Assembly (NCBI GenBank): GCA_022712235.1
Contig: JALAGW010000328.1
Coordinates: forward strand, 1-7,300
Length of the DNA stretch: 7,300 bases
Origin: Brevundimonas sp.
Lineage (GTDB): Bacteria > Pseudomonadota > Alphaproteobacteria > Caulobacterales > Caulobacteraceae
Reading direction: 5' to 3'
In this document: positions 4,639 through 7,300 of the stretch, one piece after another
How positions within the stretch are numbered: position 1 is the stretch's first letter
Layout of the letters: each line of letters opens with the position of its first letter
Program-made: the position numbers and the translations under genes
Notes under the pieces: model-generated
Databases searched by the model: none
What the model was told of the DNA's origin: nothing
What the model saw: only the letters and a program-made list of their open reading frames with translations

Positions 4639-4968
4639 TCACGGATGGCTCTTGGCGATGATGGCCTTCATGGTTTCGGCCTTGGCGGGCAGGTCCTGGA
4701 CCAGGCGGTGGGCCAGTTCGCGGGCGCCGACGGGATAGGCGTCGCCGCCGTCGGCGATCTCCTTGGCCATGTCGGCGGCCTTGAGCAGGACTTCCTCCAG
4801 AGCTTCGACCTGTTCGAGCGCCAGGGCGCGCGCCTCGGCCTGGAGGCGTTTGACGCGCTCGGCTGTGGTCTCGGGCGCACGCATCAGGTCATAGACCTCG
4901 GCCTCAGGCGAAGAGACGACGCGCAAATTGGCGCGGGCCTCGGTGTCGGGGTTGCTCGATTTGGTCAT
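4639..4968 (-). CDS. Uncharacterised 109-residue helical protein
   Basis: I do not recognise this family. The protein is 109 residues, soluble and charged, with no signal peptide or membrane helix. Residues 1-20 are polar and probably disordered. Residues 22-72 are Ala/Glu/Leu-rich with heptad-like spacing (ERVKRLQAEARALALEQVEALEEVLL), suggesting a coiled coil. A Gly/Tyr/Pro turn (74-80, GGDAYPV) leads to a second amphipathic helix (81-107). Start: ATG 4968 has GGAG 7 nt upstream and is chosen over a longer frame reaching 5070, whose extra 34 residues look like translated upstream DNA. It is transcribed in the same direction as uvrB, 178 nt downstream of it. An inverted-repeat cluster lies just upstream. 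No function is claimed. Confidence 0.77.
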   Translation of the reverse strand: MTKSSNPDTEARANLRVVSSPEAEVYDLMRAPETTAERVKRLQAEARALALEQVEALEEVLLKAADMAKEIADGGDAYPVGARELAHRLVQDLPAKAETMKAIIAKSHP

Positions 4969-5002
4969 CGTGTATCTCCGTAACGCACCATGCCGCATTT
5001 TC

Positions 5003-5041
5003 GCCGCAAGGTCGCAAGCGATTTGCGGCCAAGCTTGCGGC
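5003..5041. repeat. Inverted-repeat cluster upstream of the 109-residue gene
   Basis: GCCGCAAG (5003-5010) and CTTGCGGC (5034-5041) are a perfect 8-bp inverted pair. Between them lie TCGCAAGCGA (5012-5021), itself a near-palindrome, and a further TTGCGGC (5023-5029). The four GCAA/TTGC units sit 35-73 nt ahead of the ATG at 4968, where a promoter or 5' leader is expected. It could be an operator or an alternative-pairing leader. Confidence 0.45.
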
Positions 5042-5104
5042 AGGCGGCCCATGTTGCACCGACGCATCATGAATCGGGGATGAAGGGCGGCGCCTTGCCG
5101 CAGG

Positions 5105-5143
5105 CGACCGCCGCGTCGTGCTTACGCTGGAAGGCGGCGGTCG
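5105..5143 (-). terminator. Hairpin just after uvrB, candidate terminator
   Basis: CGACCGCCGC (5105-5114) and GCGGCGGTCG (5134-5143) are a perfect 10-bp inverted pair with a 19-nt loop, beginning 3 nt after the uvrB stop on the minus strand. There is no U-tract behind it, so intrinsic termination is uncertain. It could instead protect the mRNA 3' end. Confidence 0.45.
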
Positions 5144-5146
5144 AGT

Positions 5147-7300
<2,154 letters not shown>

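Noticed and set aside
951..5075. GANTC sites (951, 1135, 1338, 2295, 5071) as CcrM-type cell-cycle control elements
   Set aside because: The sites are seen, but they are scattered in genes and spacers with no consistent placement at promoters, so regulation by methylation cannot be supported here.
4969..5146. An SOS box (GTTC-N7-GTTC type) upstream of the 109-residue gene
   Set aside because: No such direct repeat was found in this spacer. The uvrB promoter, where one might be expected, lies outside the window.

Overview
The window is compact, GC-rich DNA whose codons end mostly in G or C. Leaderless-looking starts, GTG/TTG starts in overlapping genes and the types of protein present fit an alphaproteobacterium. 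Caulobacterales (Caulobacter/Brevundimonas-like) is my best guess, made from general character and not from a database match.

Layout. (1) Minus strand, 1-974: a Nudix hydrolase is followed 9 nt later by a small DMT/YdcZ-type membrane transporter. A probable third gene starts at 28 and runs off the left edge. (2) Plus strand, 1056-3339: a pterin gene cluster. It comprises a 26-residue single-helix small protein, a dihydroneopterin-aldolase-like gene (FolB type, copy 1), a pteridine-reductase-like SDR (FolM/PruA/PTR1 type), a 6-pyruvoyl/6-carboxytetrahydropterin-synthase-like gene with an unusually long C terminus, and a second FolB. Several junctions overlap or abut. One 106-nt spacer (2311-2416) splits the cluster into two modules. 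(3) Plus strand, 3397-4463: two tandem small membrane proteins that look like diverged paralogues, then a YjdJ/NATD1-type GNAT acetyltransferase. (4) 4464-4638: a convergent intergenic region filled by a 107-nt imperfect palindrome and a second smaller palindrome. (5) Minus strand, 4639-7300: an unrecognised 109-residue helical protein, downstream of uvrB, whose 5' end lies at or beyond the right edge.

How the genes work together. The pterin genes encode all the folds needed to convert dihydroneopterin-type compounds into a reduced pterin: two aldolase/epimerase-fold enzymes, one Cys/His/Zn PTPS-fold enzyme and one NADPH-type pteridine reductase with the PTR1-like Asp-Tyr-Lys triad. Their catalytic residues all appear intact. 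The set fits either folate plus tetrahydropterin cofactor supply or a pterin signal of the kind described for PruA in Agrobacterium. This cluster, with its leading 26-residue membrane peptide, is the best candidate in the window for an under-described system. UvrB is ordinary excision repair. No CRISPR array, rRNA, tRNA, insertion sequence or phage gene was seen, and every stretch longer than 300 bases carries a gene.
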